A DNA stretch of 64,000 bases from Rattus norvegicus (GCF_036323735.1 NC_086027.1:91710662-91774661), one strand, 5' to 3'; positions 13,146 through 24,934 are shown, numbered from the stretch's first letter. The notes: generated by a model from the letters alone, not told the origin. Program-made: numbers and translations.

Positions 13146-14459
13146 TTTAATATTTTATTAAACATGATCTCTGGCATTTAAAAATTAATCATGGAGCCAA
13201 GAATATATCTTAGTGACAGAATGCTTATCTAGTATGATTCCTGGGTTTGATCTTTAGCACCAAACATAAAAATGAATTAAACAATCAGTATTTAATTTCT
13301 GCAAGGGTTTTCTTATGTATAAAGACTGCCAGAAAGCTCTGGAATTCCCTTCAGGAGTGTTCTACATCATCACGTATCTAGGGTCATGGTGGGAAGAAGG
13401 GGAATCATCTTTGTCTGGCCATTGGGAATGGATGCAAGGGAATTTTGTGGACACACAGGAGCATCTGGAGTGATCCCTGGGGTGGGGGAGATCTTCCACA
13501 CTAAGTCCAGGAGGGAGCACAAGAAGAAAATGATGAGAAAAGTGAAACTATCCAGGAACAACTCTTGAGTAGACGATGGTATTTTCAGAGTTGAAGAGGA
13601 ACTCTCAGCAATGGGACCAAACCTGGTCATTCTTTCAGAGAGCTGGAGGTTGCAATAGAAGTCCACTTAGTGGAAGATGAAGAAAATCCCAGGTGCTGCC
13701 ATTTTAGATCCACAAAGTACAGAAGCCAATTGTAGGTCAATTGTAGGTCAGTCCTGCCGGTATCTGTGCTCACTTGGGAGATCGTCATCCTTAGAGAGTT
13801 TCTTCATGGCTTATTTCCATGCCCTTTGCTTGTTCTTCGAACTGTCAGAACTAGAATTTCCAAGTTATTGCTCTTCATGGGAACCCACAACGAGGGTTGT
13901 CAGCTGTTACTATTGGCAGTTAATATTGTCAACTTGACAAGCTCTGGAATCCAAAGACATAGCCTCTCTGAGTATCATTGAGGGATTATCTGTATTAGGT
14001 TCACTGAGGTGGGAAGACTCACCGAAAATGTGGGCGGCACCATCCCCTTGGCTGGAGTGGTAAGTAAAATAAAAAGGAGAAAAAGTGATCTGAACACCAG
14101 GTTTCATTGTTCTTTACTTCCTGATTGCACATGCAATGTGTCCAGTAGCTCCTTTGTCCTGCATTCATATCTTCTCTTTTGTAATGGAATGCATCCCTCC
14201 AAACTGTGAACTGAAACATTTAAGTTCCTCCCTTGAGTTGTTTCTTGTTAGATATTTTGTCATAGCATCAAGAAAGTAACTAATATAGCTGCCATGGTCA
14301 TATATGGAGTGCTTGCAGTGAGCTGGGCGGTTAGCCTGAGGATGAAGTTTGGTTGTGGTTTTGGAATCTGTTCTGATAGGGTGCCTGTGTGTGGCAAAGC
14401 TCTTCTGGCTGCCCATCTTGAAATCCTGTCCTTTTGTCACTGGAGTCGATGTAACTGGG
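13140..14459 (-). other. Slc19a3: Probable Slc19a3 3' UTR
   Basis: Sequence downstream of the stop on the minus strand. The first convincing minus-strand AATAAA is at 13154-13159, which would give a 3' UTR of about 1.3 kb. The UTR would include an old rodent interspersed repeat at about 13905-14290. The end point is uncertain because the signal abuts the A-rich tail of a plus-strand L1 fragment, and earlier non-canonical signals could be used. Confidence 0.35.
13905..14290 (+). repeat. Rodent interspersed repeat within the presumed Slc19a3 3' UTR
   Basis: It opens with attgtcaacttgacaagctc, then gtgggcggcaccatcccctt, and closes with aagaaagtaactaatatagc. Related copies are at 16.1 and 46.3 kb. 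Confidence 0.5.
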
Positions 14460-14630
14460 TTAGAACTTCGTTGACACATCTCTTGGCTCTTGTAGGTATG
14501 GCTCACCAGGGCTCTGGGTGGTAGCAAGGTTCTGCACTTCCTTTCGGCACTTAGCTGAGTAGAGAATGTATATGCTTCTTATTAGGAAGACCCCCGCAAT
14601 GACAGCGAAGTAACTCCCATAAACTAAAAA
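14460..14630 (-). CDS. Slc19a3: Slc19a3 last coding exon (C-terminus of thiamine transporter 2)
   Basis: This is the terminal coding exon: 56 codons plus stop. The acceptor reads TTTTCTTCCAG|TTTTTA on the minus strand. The protein begins FLVYGSYFAVIAGVFLIRS, which is transmembrane helix 12 of the SLC19 fold and nearly identical to my knowledge of human THTR2. A polar cytoplasmic tail of about 35 residues follows, ending STKF. The tail is the least conserved part of the family. The exon enters in phase 0 after exon 5, so the whole frame closes at 482 residues, slightly shorter than human (496). Confidence 0.93.
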   Translation of the reverse strand, partial: FLVYGSYFAVIAGVFLIRSIYILYSAKCRKEVQNLATTQSPGEPYLQEPRDVSTKF

Positions 14631-15315
14631 CTGGAAGAAAACAAACAATTAGCCATTTATAGTATTGTCATTGGTAATACATAACAATCTTCCTTGTTTG
14701 ATTGGATTATGGGGTATTTGAGATCCACAACCTGCTATGGGTCATTGTGACTAAACCTTCTAATATCTCAAATAAACCAAGGTTAAGAATGTAAGCATGT
14801 GGAGTAGTCTGACTTTGTAGCAGAATGCTTAGGTTCAAATTCTAGCTACTTCAGCAGTGGTAGAGAGAAACCCCAGGAGATCGCGGGGTTCTGTCCACAT
14901 GTCTGTGTTCGAAGGCTGGTTCAGTGTTATGTAATGATAATAATGACCTTATAATGACTTTTAAATGCGAAAATGTAGAGTTTACTTCTTACCCACCTTC
15001 TTCAAGTAGACATGAATCTAGTTGCTATGTATTTAGTTGGCATTATAATAAGGGCTGCATACTTAAAATTGTTCATAATTGAAGAAATTTTAAAAAGGCT
15101 TCAACATTGTTAGTTTTAAGATTAAGACATCTTGGAGGCAACCTAGTTATTTTATCTATATTCCTAGCTATTATGTATAGTAACATAGTATTAGGTTAAC
15201 ATACTAATAGGTAACACAGTTAATTATTATCTATAGAGAGTTAGTATATAACTATTACCTATACACACACAGTCACTATAACATAGTAATAGGTAACAGG
15301 ACTCCTGCAGCTTAC

Positions 15316-15457
15316 CTGAGTAGTGACTGGCAATTGGAGCCCTCTTTGATCTGCCACAATCATAGTCATGATGGTCTGAATCACCAAGGCAATAAAGGTG
15401 TCTATGCCGAACACCAGGGCATAACGTTCTAAGCTCAGGTTAACTGCAATCTGAAAG
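15316..15457 (-). CDS. Slc19a3: Slc19a3 coding exon 4 (transmembrane helix 11 region)
   Basis: A 142-nt exon with acceptor AATGACAG|C and donor CTCAG|GTAAGC on the minus strand. It encodes VFQIAVNLSLERYALVFG, then helix 11 (IDTFIALVIQTIMTMIVAD) and the DQRGLQLPV loop. The first base completes a split valine codon (GT|C). By alignment offset, residue T410 corresponds to human T422, a position mutated in biotin-thiamine-responsive disease; it is intact here. Phases match both neighbouring exons. Confidence 0.93.
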
Positions 15458-16124
15458 CTGTCATTAAATGTCGAATTAGCATTTGACCACAGCGTACATA
15501 AAATTCTTATCTAAAGGATAGAAACTGAAACTGGGCATGGTGGTGAGCACGTTGTGTCCTACCCAACTCTTCTCCAGTCTAGACAAATAGGCAGAGCAAA
15601 GAAAAAGAGTTAAATATAGGCTGGATTAAAGGCACTATGATAAAATGCCTCCTGTGCCATCTAGCACTTTCTGGAAATAAAAGTTAAATGTTAACATCTC
15701 ATAACTTGGGAATACTGCGGGTAAGTTGCCTTCATACCTGTTCGTGATGTAAGTTTTATAACGATGCAAACATCATTCAGTCTGAGGACTTTTAAAAATA
15801 TATTCGGTTAATTGTTGATGTCCTACAGTCAGAAGGTATGGTAGGTGATTGTTCATTGGAAGATGCAGCCCCTGGTTGTTTGTGCAACTGACTGAATCTA
15901 TAATTTATATTTATGCTTATAACCTATAATTTTAACTACAGAGACTTCAAAGTCTGACTACACTTTTTTTAGAATGAAGATAAAAGGCTTTGGATTCTGA
16001 ATTTTTTTTTAATGCAAAGGAAAAATAATAGTTCTGCCTTTCAATTCTCATTAAAAAATGAAATTAGACATTTAAGTCTGAATCATTAACCCAAGATACT
16101 TCAGTAGAAAACTTTTAGCTTTCT

Positions 16125-16520
16125 GCGATGGTTGATTTCCATTACCCACTTGATACAACTTAGGATCACCTGGGAATAGAGTCTTAAGGTGGGTCTATCT
16201 AGATTAGACCTGGGTCTATCTAGATTAGGCCTGTGAACATGTGTCTGGGGGCTGTCTGGATTAATGTGGGTGGCACCATTCCCTAAGGAGGGGAGCAGAA
16301 AAGAGGTGAAAACTATCTGAGAACAAGAAGGAAAAATACATTAGCTTTCTCTGCTCTTGACCATGGATATAATCTGACTCCCTGCCAAAAAGGTTGAACT
16401 ATTAACTTGGAATTATAAACCAAATTAATAATTTTCCAGCCTCTGTTGCTTTTTGCTGGTGTATCTGTCACAGCAAGAGAAATGAAACCAGGACATTTGC
16501 TAACAAGTGACACCTGCATT
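16125..16520 (+). repeat. Rodent interspersed repeat in an Slc19a3 intron
   Basis: gatggttgatttccattacc, cacttgataca, gtgggtggcaccattcccta and cagcaagagaaatgaaacca show the same repeat group as at 13.9 kb. It includes a short direct duplication of gggtctatctagatta. Confidence 0.5.
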
Positions 16521-16621
16521 TTCCCGTACAAGTGACACCTGTGTTTTCCCGTGGTCTTTGCCTTTGGACTCACATTCCAATGTTTTATTGCTTATGAAAC
16601 TTTTTTCCACCAATTAAAAAT

Positions 16622-16780
16622 AAAACTTGAGGGACTGGAGAGATGGCATACAGGTTAAGAGCACTGGCTGCTCTTCCCAAGGATCAGGGTTTGATTCCCA
16701 GCACCCACATGGTTCACAACTGCCAGTAACTCCAGTTTCAGGGCATCTAGTGAGATCTAAGAGATCATAAGGTAAGAAAC
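16622..16780 (+). repeat. B2 SINE
   Basis: gggactggagagatggcata head, then ggttcacaactgccagtaac. It lies head-to-tail with the next B2. Confidence 0.8.
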
Positions 16781-16789
16781 AAAATCTTT

Positions 16790-16980
16790 AAGGGCTGGAG
16801 AGATGGCTCAGGGGTTAAGAGCACTGACTGCTCTTCCAGAGGTCCTGAGTTCAAATCCCAGCAACAACATGGTGGCTCACAACCACCTGTAATGGGATCT
16901 GATGCCTTCTTCTGGTGTGAATGGGGACAGCAAGAGAATACTCAAATACATAAGATAAATAAATCTTTAAAGAATAAAAT
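16790..16980 (+). repeat. B2 SINE
   Basis: agggctggagagatggctca head, ttctggtgtgaatgggg and an AATAAA-containing A-rich tail. Antisense to Slc19a3. Confidence 0.9.
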
Positions 16981-17089
16981 AAGATCTTAAAAAAGAAACT
17001 TGATACAACTTGCCAGTCTTTCTCAAATGTAGTGTGAGACTAAATAGCGCATTTCTCATCTCTTTTTGACTAATACCAAAGGACACTAA

Positions 17090-17305
17090 CTGCACTCTTC
17101 TCTCCACCGTCTCTGAGACAAGATGCATGTGGCCCAGGCTGGCTTCAAGCTATTTCACCAAGTATGACCTGAACTTCTGATCCCTCTTCCTTTACTTCCC
17201 ATGATCTGAATTACAGGAATGTTCTTCCATGTCGGTGTATGCATTGCTAGAAATCATGCACACGGCCAAGCACGTTACCAACCGAGCCTCACAGCCTGGG
17301 CCAAT
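17090..17305 (-). repeat. B4-type (B1+ID) SINE
   Basis: Reverse orientation: gagacaagatgcatgtggcc resembles B1, and the right part ccaagcacgttaccaaccga resembles an ID head. Confidence 0.5.
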
Positions 17306-17394
17306 GACAATGCCTTGTAGCCAGTTTTAACTGTGCCCATATGTATGCCGACTGCTTTCAAATAATTTCTGACCTAAGAAAACAAAGCAGAGCA

Positions 17395-17800
17395 GCAAAC
17401 CACGGAACTGAGAACGGGACCCCCTTAGGGGGAATCAGAGGAAGGATTGAAAGAGTTGAAGGAGCTTGAGACCCCATAAGAACAACAATGCCAACCAACC
17501 AGAGCTTCCAGGGACTAAACCACTACTCAAAGACTATACATGGACTGACCCAGGGCTCCAACTGCATATGTAGCAGAGAATAGCCTTGTTGGGGCACCAG
17601 GGGAAGGGGAAGTCCTTGGTCCTGCCAAGGTTGGACCCACAGTGCAGGGGAGTATACGGGGGTGACAGTAAGTGGGTTGTATGGGGGGAATACCCGTATG
17701 GGGGAGGGGGAGGGGGGAGAATGGGGGCTTATGGACAGGAAACCAGGAAGGGAAATAAGATTTGAATTGTAAGTAAAGAAATATGTCTAATAAAAAAAGT
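17395..17800 (+). repeat. L1 3' end (rat L1 3' UTR) in an Slc19a3 intron
   Basis: ggattgaaagagttgaagga, catggactgacccagggctc, a G-rich polypurine run at 17685-17730 and a tail gaattgtaagtaaag followed by A-rich sequence. Inserted antisense to the host gene. Confidence 0.85.
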
Positions 17801-18358
17801 GAAAAAATAAGAAAAGAAAACAAAGCAAAACAAAATAAACCTTTTAAAAGGCAGATGTATTAAAGGGAACCCTGACTTTCAGAAATCTTATTTTAAAAAC
17901 TATTCAAAGGACACAGTCCCGAGTATATTGAAGCTGAAGTTTTCTGATAACCTTGGCTTCATCGCCTCCCCCACCCCCGCCACAGTCCAACTTTTTATAC
18001 CTTTTCCTGGGATATTTTCCCCAGAACGTTTTGTTCCTAGAAAAGTATGTGCTTAAAATGATCTCGGGAAACTAAATGTGGCCACGGGTAAAATCTAAAC
18101 GTATGCATTCAAAATTAAATAACAGTGGACCTTATCATGAAAAAAATCATTGGAAGTAAAAAATCAAAAGGAGATCACGGACCCAATGGCTCCCAGATTT
18201 CTTCCTTTGATGACTCAACCGTGTTCAGCTAATGGAGAAGATGGCTTCACTGAATTCCATTCAATACGGAGTTAGCATTTAACATTGCAATGGACTAAAA
18301 TCCTTCTGAAGTTCCCAGAATCCACAAAGAGTAGGGAGGACTGGAAGGTGATACTTAC

Positions 18359-18551
18359 ACAGCGATGGTTATAAGAAATGAATAGCTAGACTTGACCAGC
18401 ACATAGCCAGTATAGCACACCCAGATGCTGAGCGTGTAATTCATGAGTAACAGAGATCCTGCGACGACAGCCGAGAAGACAGCCAGGCCCAGCTCTCCTA
18501 GGAGATCCCAGTCGACCTTTATGTAGCCCACTGAGAATGAAGCCAAAGCTC
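18359..18551 (-). CDS. Slc19a3: Slc19a3 coding exon 3 (transmembrane helices 8-10)
   Basis: A 193-nt exon with acceptor GTTTCCAG|GAGCT and donor GCTGT|GTAAGT on the minus strand. It encodes the end of helix 8 (ALASFSVGYIKVDW), helix 9 (LLGELGLAVFSAVVAGSLLLM) and helix 10 (SIWVCYTGYVLVKSSYSFLITIA). An apparent in-frame continuation VTAA after the donor is intron. A long (GT)n(GA)n tract (transcript strand) begins only about 80 bp upstream of the acceptor. Confidence 0.93.
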
Positions 18552-18626
18552 CTGGAAACAGAAAATGGAAAAAAATCAAGCTATTGACTTTGCAGGGAGG
18601 AAATAAAGGAAATAGCAACACTCCAA

Positions 18627-18629
<3 letters not shown>

Positions 18630-18714
<85 letters not shown>

Positions 18715-18730
18715 ACAGACACACACACAA
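18630..18730 (+). repeat. (TC)n(AC)n compound microsatellite next to an Slc19a3 exon
   Basis: About 20 TC units abut about 20 AC units plus imperfect ones. On the transcript strand this is (GT)n(GA)n ending about 80 bp before the acceptor at 18551. Confidence 0.95.
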
Positions 18731-19027
18731 ACGCACAAACCCATGTGATCCACTTACATGTAGATTTTTTAAAAGGATTTTTTTCAAGTTTTCTTTCTTC
18801 TTCTTCTCACTTCTTGTTTGTTTTCAACCCAGTTCTGTCATACTTTTAATTAGCATTAACTACATATCAGGCAGAAGGGTAGAAAGAGCCCAAAACAGAG
18901 CAGTATGGGGCGCATAAAGTATCCTAGTCATTTAAAAAACACTGAGGATAGCATATAAATGCCTTGGAAGTAAAATTGCTCTATTGTTTTAAATTGTATG
19001 TTTTGAAGCAATGGGTGTCCCAATTAT

Positions 19028-19080
19028 CTTCCTCCCTCCCTCCCTCCCTCCCTCCCTCCCTCCCTCCCTCCCTCCCTCAT
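19028..19080 (+). repeat. (TCCC)n microsatellite
   Basis: About 12 CCCT units. Confidence 0.95.
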
Positions 19081-19170
19081 TCCAATCCTTCCTAGACCTA
19101 GGGGTCCCTGGAGAGCTTACACTGCCCTTGAACTCCTGGCCTCAAGTGATCCTCCTGCCACAATAGGCCT
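19081..19170 (-). repeat. Degenerate B1 fragment
   Basis: gcccttgaactcctggcctc and gtgatcctcctgcc are B1/7SL-type phrases in reverse orientation. Confidence 0.45.
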
Positions 19171-20364
19171 GATTTCCTTGAGACAAAAATATCTGTGCTA
19201 GTGCATACAGTTTGGAAAGGTTAACCACCCGGTTAACCACCGGGGCTCTCTTTAACTGAACAAAGGGCTCAAATTATTGACAACTGGTCGGTTATTTTCT
19301 GGAAGGTGATCTATGCTAGAATTGCCTCTAAAAAGGACTAGCTCTCTCCCCAAGAATTGTCATAAAAACAACAATTTCCATGATCCAATTCTGCCTCAGC
19401 CTTGGCTTTTAGGAGTTACCTGCAGCCTTCCAAGAAGAAAAACAATAACAACACAGAGGCTACGTGCGTTTCTGAAGGTCTCTGTAGAGGAAGGTGTGGA
19501 AAAATACGCCACTTCCTAATTCCCATCTTCAAAGTCTCATGTAATGTTTTCATTTACGATTACATAAATATTTATTGCACAGTGTGCTTCAAAGGCAAAT
19601 TTCTTTTTGATATTAGAATTCTGAGTGTACCATCATGGAAATTACATAATTTTTGAAATGTGAAAATGGGTGGTGTGTAGCCTAGTGCTCTGAAGGTCCC
19701 TAGGTAGACTCTCTGGGTAAGAGTCTGGAAACCTTCATGTATTTTCTAGAGTTAATAATAAAAATTCTGCACTTTCTCTGTCCTTTCAATGTTAGAAACA
19801 GTCTTGACTCTAGTAACTCAGGAAATAAGGGCGAGAGACTGTGTCAAGTTCAAAGTGTCTGCAGGGTGAAGGGAAGCAGGGTGCACGGGATGCTGCCTTC
19901 TGAATGGGAGGAACGGCTTTGCTGTTCCACAGCAAACAGAGGATCTGCATCTGCAATACACTGAATCCAAAACACTGAACGAGACATCAAACCACTGCTT
20001 TAACAAAGGAAAAAAAATGGATGGACCCAAAGGGTGATACTTAAAGCTGTCCTTTGGTCTTCACATGTACCTGTGTGTGCAGACAGACATGCATGTATAC
20101 ACATATACACACATGAAAAAGGTAAGAATAGGAGGTATATTGATGTCCCTCACCTTTAAACTGACAAATTATCAAACTTTAAAGTGTGTGAACATGCTAC
20201 TGAAGGAACGGAGCACATTCTCAACACTTATTTTAATGAAACAGGATCTGTAGATTCTACTAGAAATACACTCCTGGTCCTACTCTTGAGCTTTATTTGT
20301 TATTTGTGACCATAACATATGGTATAAAAATTATTGTACTCTTATTTTTCCAGTGCCTTGCATT

Positions 20365-20640
20365 CTTGAGTGGGAAGATGAATCAGTGGGTCAGAGGTCT
20401 TGTTATGGACTCTTGATGATCTGAGTTCAAATCCCCAGAGAACACTTGTAAAATGTCTATACCTGTAAGCCCAGTGCTACATGGAGTGGGGACAGGAGGA
20501 CCGTTGTGGCTTGCTGGCCACTAGCCTAGCTTTGGGCTCAGTGAGAAACCCTGTTTTAGGGGATACCCATGCCCTCCTCTGGCCTCTGTGCAAACACAGT
20601 CTTGCACACATGTGTATCTATACTCCTTCCCTCAACTAAA
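20365..20640 (+). repeat. B4/RSINE-type SINE
   Basis: gggaagatgaatcagtgggt head, gatctgagttcaaatcccca B-box, then gtaagcccagtgct and a degenerate body. Lies just downstream of the Slc19a3 exon at 20733. Confidence 0.55.
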
Positions 20641-20732
20641 AAATAATCACTATACTTCCTGGTTATAGCTAATTAACAACCATGGAGAAGTTTAGCATCT
20701 AGAGCACCTGAAAGAGAGAGATGTCCACTTAC

Positions 20733-21525
20733 CTCCAAATGTTGCTATGGCCTCTACTGCTCCGTTATAGATCGAAGAGTCTTTAGAGGGAGCCTTTTGT
20801 TCCCATAGGACTTGAACAAAATTTAAGATTTGGTTATAACCTGCTGTGGCAAAAGCCCACCACAGGGACCAGTAAACCAGGTGCTTTGAGGAATAGCACT
20901 CCTTCAGATCCTGGAACCAATATACAAAGATTCTCAAAGCTGAGTTGTCTTGCTCTCTGTCCCCTAGATTCTGTGCATTGGCAAACAACTCTGGCTGAGC
21001 TCCGTTGTTGTGAGCTTCCTTGAGGACGGTACATGGTTCCAGTGGCTTTGGACAAGCTTCTCTGTTAGGCTTCGTATGGAAAAACATGCTCTTCTTAGGC
21101 ATGGGTAGGAAAAGTGAGACAAAGAAAGCCACAGAGACGCAGGCCAAGGATATGTAAAAAAGGGTAGAGTATGGCACGTTCATCAGGGACACCAGGAGCT
21201 GGGCTAGCACCGAGCCTGCTGTGTAGGACACCAGCGTGATGCTCCGACAGTAACTGCTCACCTTCTGATAGTGCTCTGGGCTGACCATGCTGTATATGTA
21301 GGCAAAGTAGGCTATCTCCGTGGCTGAGACAATCCCGAAAAAGAACTCAGCTGTCTGCATGAGCATCACACTTTGGCCAAACAAGAGAAACAGGTAGCAA
21401 ATGGTGAAGGCCATCACATGTAACATAATGATGGGTTTGTAGCGTAGGTAGTCGGTGAGGACAAACACGGGTGGCAGCATTGCCAGGTAAGAGTACGTCC
21501 AAACAGGAAGGATCTCATTTGTCAT
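20733..21525 (-). CDS. Slc19a3: Slc19a3 main coding exon 2 (helices 2-8, thiamine transporter 2)
   Basis: A 793-nt exon with acceptor AATCCACAG|ATGACA and donor TTTGGAG|GTAAGT on the minus strand. It encodes residues 51 to 314 plus one base. SLC19A3 (THTR2) is a plasma-membrane, high-affinity thiamine carrier of the major facilitator type with 12 helices. Visible here are helix 2 (VWTYSYLAMLPPVFVL), helices 3-6, the VSPEHYQKVSSYCRS and YTAGSVLAQ family motifs, a PKKSMFF motif, a variable central loop of roughly 70 residues, the WFQDLKECYSSK motif, helix 7 and the start of helix 8. Glutamate E308 in YNGAVEA corresponds by offset to human E320, a disease-mutated residue, and is intact. The exon opens with ATG, but the upstream 50-codon exon joins in phase, so this is not the start codon. 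No frameshift or stop was found. Confidence 0.95.
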
Positions 21526-21958
21526 CTGTGGATTCGATAAGTAGGTGTGATCAGAAGTGCAACGCATCTCAAAAAGACAGGTGGTGACTAACTTTTACCT
21601 CAGAGTCACATCTCGTCAGACATTCTTCATGGTATGGGGGAAACCAGAAAACATATCTACAGGTACATTACTAAGAAAAACTAGTGTCTTTGTTAAGTGA
21701 AGACACAAAAAATAAACCATCTTGGAGTTGTTGGGGAAGGAAAGAAAAAGAAAAGAATACAAACCTCCAAGCACCTTACACACTTAGGTATATCCCAGGA
21801 GAAGATTTCTGGAGATAACATGTCCTCTGGACTGTATAGCAAACTTAAGTAACATGTAGTGGTTGAATAAATTAGTTAAAAAAAATTTCAAGTTAGGTTT
21901 AAACTTAAATGCTCTGAAATTCTGAGATTTCCAAGTTCTTAAAAAAAAATCCCAACTT

Positions 21959-22150
21959 AGGGGGCTGGAGAGATGGCTCGACAGTTAAGAGCACTGGCTG
22001 CTCCTCCAGAGGACTCAGGTTCGATCCCCAACACCCTCATGGCTGCTCACAACTTTTTGTAACTCACAGTTCTAGGGGATCCAATACCATCACACAGCTG
22101 TACTTGCAGGCAAAATACCAATGCACCTGAATTAAAAGTGAATAAATTGA
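21959..22150 (+). repeat. B2 SINE
   Basis: ggggctggagagatggctcg head, caggttcgatccccaacacc B-box and an A-rich end. Confidence 0.85.
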
Positions 22151-22275
22151 AAAAACCTCCCAAACTACTCTTAAACAAAGATTGGCAACATTAGGTATAG
22201 GGTTCTCATTGCTAAGAGTAGAACACCTCTCTTTACTTGCTCCAACACTGCCTCCCACCTGCCTGAAATCTGGGT

Positions 22276-22384
<109 letters not shown>

Positions 22385-23019
22385 GGAGCAAGAGAGAACG
22401 GTTTTGTCAAATGACCAAATGGGAAGAGGTAATGTGTTTTATTTCCTTCCTGTTTAAATCTGCTGGGCTCGCAAGCTCCTCTCACCCTATCCATGGTTAT
22501 AGATGTCACTGCTAGGTTGAGTTCAATGTGTGCAATTTCATGGCAAATGCATGGGCAGTCAAGTTTCACAGGTAGAAAGGACTCCAAAGATTGTGAGTGA
22601 TCCTTAAGTGGGATGGGTAAGGTTCGGCCTCTTGGATTACTGACCTCCCCCTCATGGACATGTAGACCCACCAAAGTCACAGGAGGGCCCACAACTAGCC
22701 TGTGCTTCTGAAGAAGGATTTACTCACTTGTCCATAGTGTTTGCAGACACAAACCCGGTGGGCATCTTGAGCTGATTCCGCCCCATCTCTGACCTTTGTC
22801 TTAAATGTGACATGCTTTAGTCCAAGGAACTCTGAAGCCATTGTTGTTTGCTTGGCTTCGTTCTGTCTTTGCCAATTTCCTATTGATAATCTAGTATACC
22901 ACTTAGCTTTCAAGACGATGCTACCTTCCAAACGACATTTTCATGGTTGTGGTTGGCGACAGTACACCAGCTCAGTGATTTTTGTGGGGTTAGTGCATCT
23001 TCTTCTTGTATTTCTTTAG

Positions 23020-23172
23020 ATAGAGGGAGAGACAGGAAGGGAAGGATGCATTCCTGACAAGACTGGAGCAGGCTATGTAGATCGATTGGCCTCAATGTCA
23101 CAGAAATCCATCTGCTCCTGTTTCTGCCTCCTAAGGGCTAGGATTCAAGGTGTGTGCTGCCCTGCCCAGTAA
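23020..23172 (-). repeat. B1 SINE (diverged)
   Basis: ggagcaggctatgtagatcg, ctgtttctgcctcctaaggg and attcaaggtgtgtgctgccc are B1 in reverse orientation. Confidence 0.6.
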
Positions 23173-23203
23173 GAAGTATCTTTTTTTTTAAAGGTATTTA
23201 TTT

Positions 23204-23302
23204 ATTTTTTTTCTTTTCTTTTTTCTCAGAGCTGGGGACCAAACCCAGGGCCTTGTGCTTACTAGGCAAGCGCTCTACCACTGAGCTAAATCCCCAACCC
23301 CT
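23204..23302 (-). repeat. ID SINE inserted into a B2
   Basis: Reverse ID: poly-T, then gagctggggaccaaacccag, ggcaagcgctctaccactga and gctaaatccccaacccc. Flanking TTTATTTAT copies look like target-site duplications within the A-rich tail of the B2. Confidence 0.88.
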
Positions 23303-23467
23303 TTATTTATTATATAGAAGTACACTGTAGCTGTCTTCAGACACACCAGAAGAGGGCATCAGATCCCGGTACAGATGGTTGTGAGCCACCATGTGGTTGC
23401 TGGGATTTGAACTCAGGACCTGGAAGAGCAGTTAGCGCTCTCAACCACTGAGCCATCTCTCCGGCCC
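23303..23467 (-). repeat. B2 SINE (host of the ID insertion)
   Basis: cactgtagctgtcttcagac, ccagaagagggcatcagatc and accactgagccatctctccg in reverse orientation; the tail is split by the ID. Confidence 0.88.
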
Positions 23468-23921
23468 AAGAAATATCTTTTAAAGTAAGAGAATTGTTAA
23501 TCTGTTTATATCACATCTGCTGCTAAATAGTTTTTCAAAACTGAGTACGAGTCACAGAGAAATATAACCACGCATTGTCGATACGTTTGGCTGACCTTAT
23601 TTATTGTGCAAACTTGGCAGAGTATGCACCTAGAAACTCAGGTGATATAAACCCACTATACAGCTCAGCTATGTGATGTAGAGTAGCGTGATAAATACGA
23701 ACACTGTTAAGTAAAACATGAGTTTAACTTAAATACAAGAGAATATGATGTAATTGAATGATACCTTAACTATAGGATGTACGTGCTGATGCTGGTGTTG
23801 TATTTTTGTTGTATGGTACTTTTATTTTTGTTAAGTAAAAATTAAAATGTGCCTTTAAGACAATGATAAAAGTAGCAGTAAATGTGTAGATAGTAACAGC
23901 CATTTATCATCATTATTGAGT

Positions 23922-24000
23922 TTTATATATATACATATATATACATTTATATACATACATATACATATATATACATACATATACATATATATATAATTTT
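23922..24000 (+). repeat. (TATACA)n AT-rich simple repeat
   Basis: Imperfect tatatacatatat units. Confidence 0.9.
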
Positions 24001-24185
24001 AAGATTGATTTATTTTTATGTGCATTGGTATTTTGCCTGCATTTTTGTCTGTGTAAGGGTGCCAGATGCCCTGGAACTGGAGTTATAGACAGTTGTGAGT
24101 GGTCATGTGGGTGCTGGGAATCCAACCCAGGCCCTCTGGAAGAGTAGCTGGTGCTCTTAAACACTGAGCCATCTCTCCAGCTCCC
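24001..24185 (-). repeat. B2/B3-type SINE
   Basis: gtgccagatgccctggaact, gggtgctgggaatccaaccc and aacactgagccatctctcca in reverse orientation. It borders the AT-rich simple repeat. Confidence 0.8.
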
Positions 24186-24784
24186 GTATGTTATATTTTT
24201 ATGGAAAGCAGGGCAGGAGGTTTATGTACACTGATATCACATAAATGCATAAGTAAGTGCTGAGGTGTGAGTTTATGGTGGCTGCGGTGTTACTGAAGGA
24301 CAGGGATCCTCCGGGATGTCTCGGTCTCAACTCTAGTTAACTGCAGTTATAATTCTGGGTGCATAGACAGCCCAGCATCCACTTAACATGACATGTGACT
24401 GGATTACACTTTCTTATCACATCCTGCTTATACCACAGCAGCCTACACATTTCCCAGAACGCAATGCTGTGGCAGAGAACAACTTCACTCATTATAGGGT
24501 AAATGTGAGAGAAACAACGGAGACCTGAAAAGCTCCCACATGTATCCCATCTAATGTCAAAACTCTGAAATTTAAAATATTCTTCGTACATGTTAAGTGT
24601 TTGGCTAAATATTTTTTTGTGTTATGAGGAACGGGGAAGTTCTTCTATGTAATAAATTCTGTGAAAATGGAGGCTCACTGGAACTCAGAGCTCTTTTTCC
24701 CCCTTACTATAATTTGAATGACATCCCCACTGCCTTCAAGTCCTGTGAAATTAACCCCTACTAAGATATGTACCATTAGCTTAC

Positions 24785-24934
24785 CTCTGTGCTGGTAAGA
24801 TTCTTACTGGGTCCAGACAAAAATGGGATTAAGAATGATTCTGAGGGCCGGAACATGGAGAAAAATCCGAACAAGCAGAGTATCACGGTGGGATAAACCC
24901 AAGAGTCCCTTGGTGGAGTTCTGCAGCAATTCAT
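24785..24934 (-). CDS. Slc19a3: Slc19a3 first coding exon (N-terminus and helix 1)
   Basis: A 150-nt coding segment of exactly 50 codons. The start ATG (24934-24932) lies two bases after a good acceptor (CATTTCACCAG|CC ATG), so the 5' UTR must come from a separate upstream exon. The protein starts MNCCRTPPRDSWVYPT, then helix 1 (VILCLFGFFSM), FRPSESFLIPFLSGP and KNLTSTE, ending at donor CAGAG|GTAAGC. G23 and K44, both mutated in human thiamine-responsive encephalopathy, are present. N45-L-T is an N-glycosylation sequon. Phase 0 joins directly to exon 2 (MTNEILPVW). Joining all five exons gives 482 residues without a break. Confidence 0.95.

Noticed and set aside
20692..21567. 291-residue uninterrupted frame as a complete gene
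   Set aside because: Both ends run into intron; splice sites at 21525 and 20733 and homology show it is one exon of Slc19a3.
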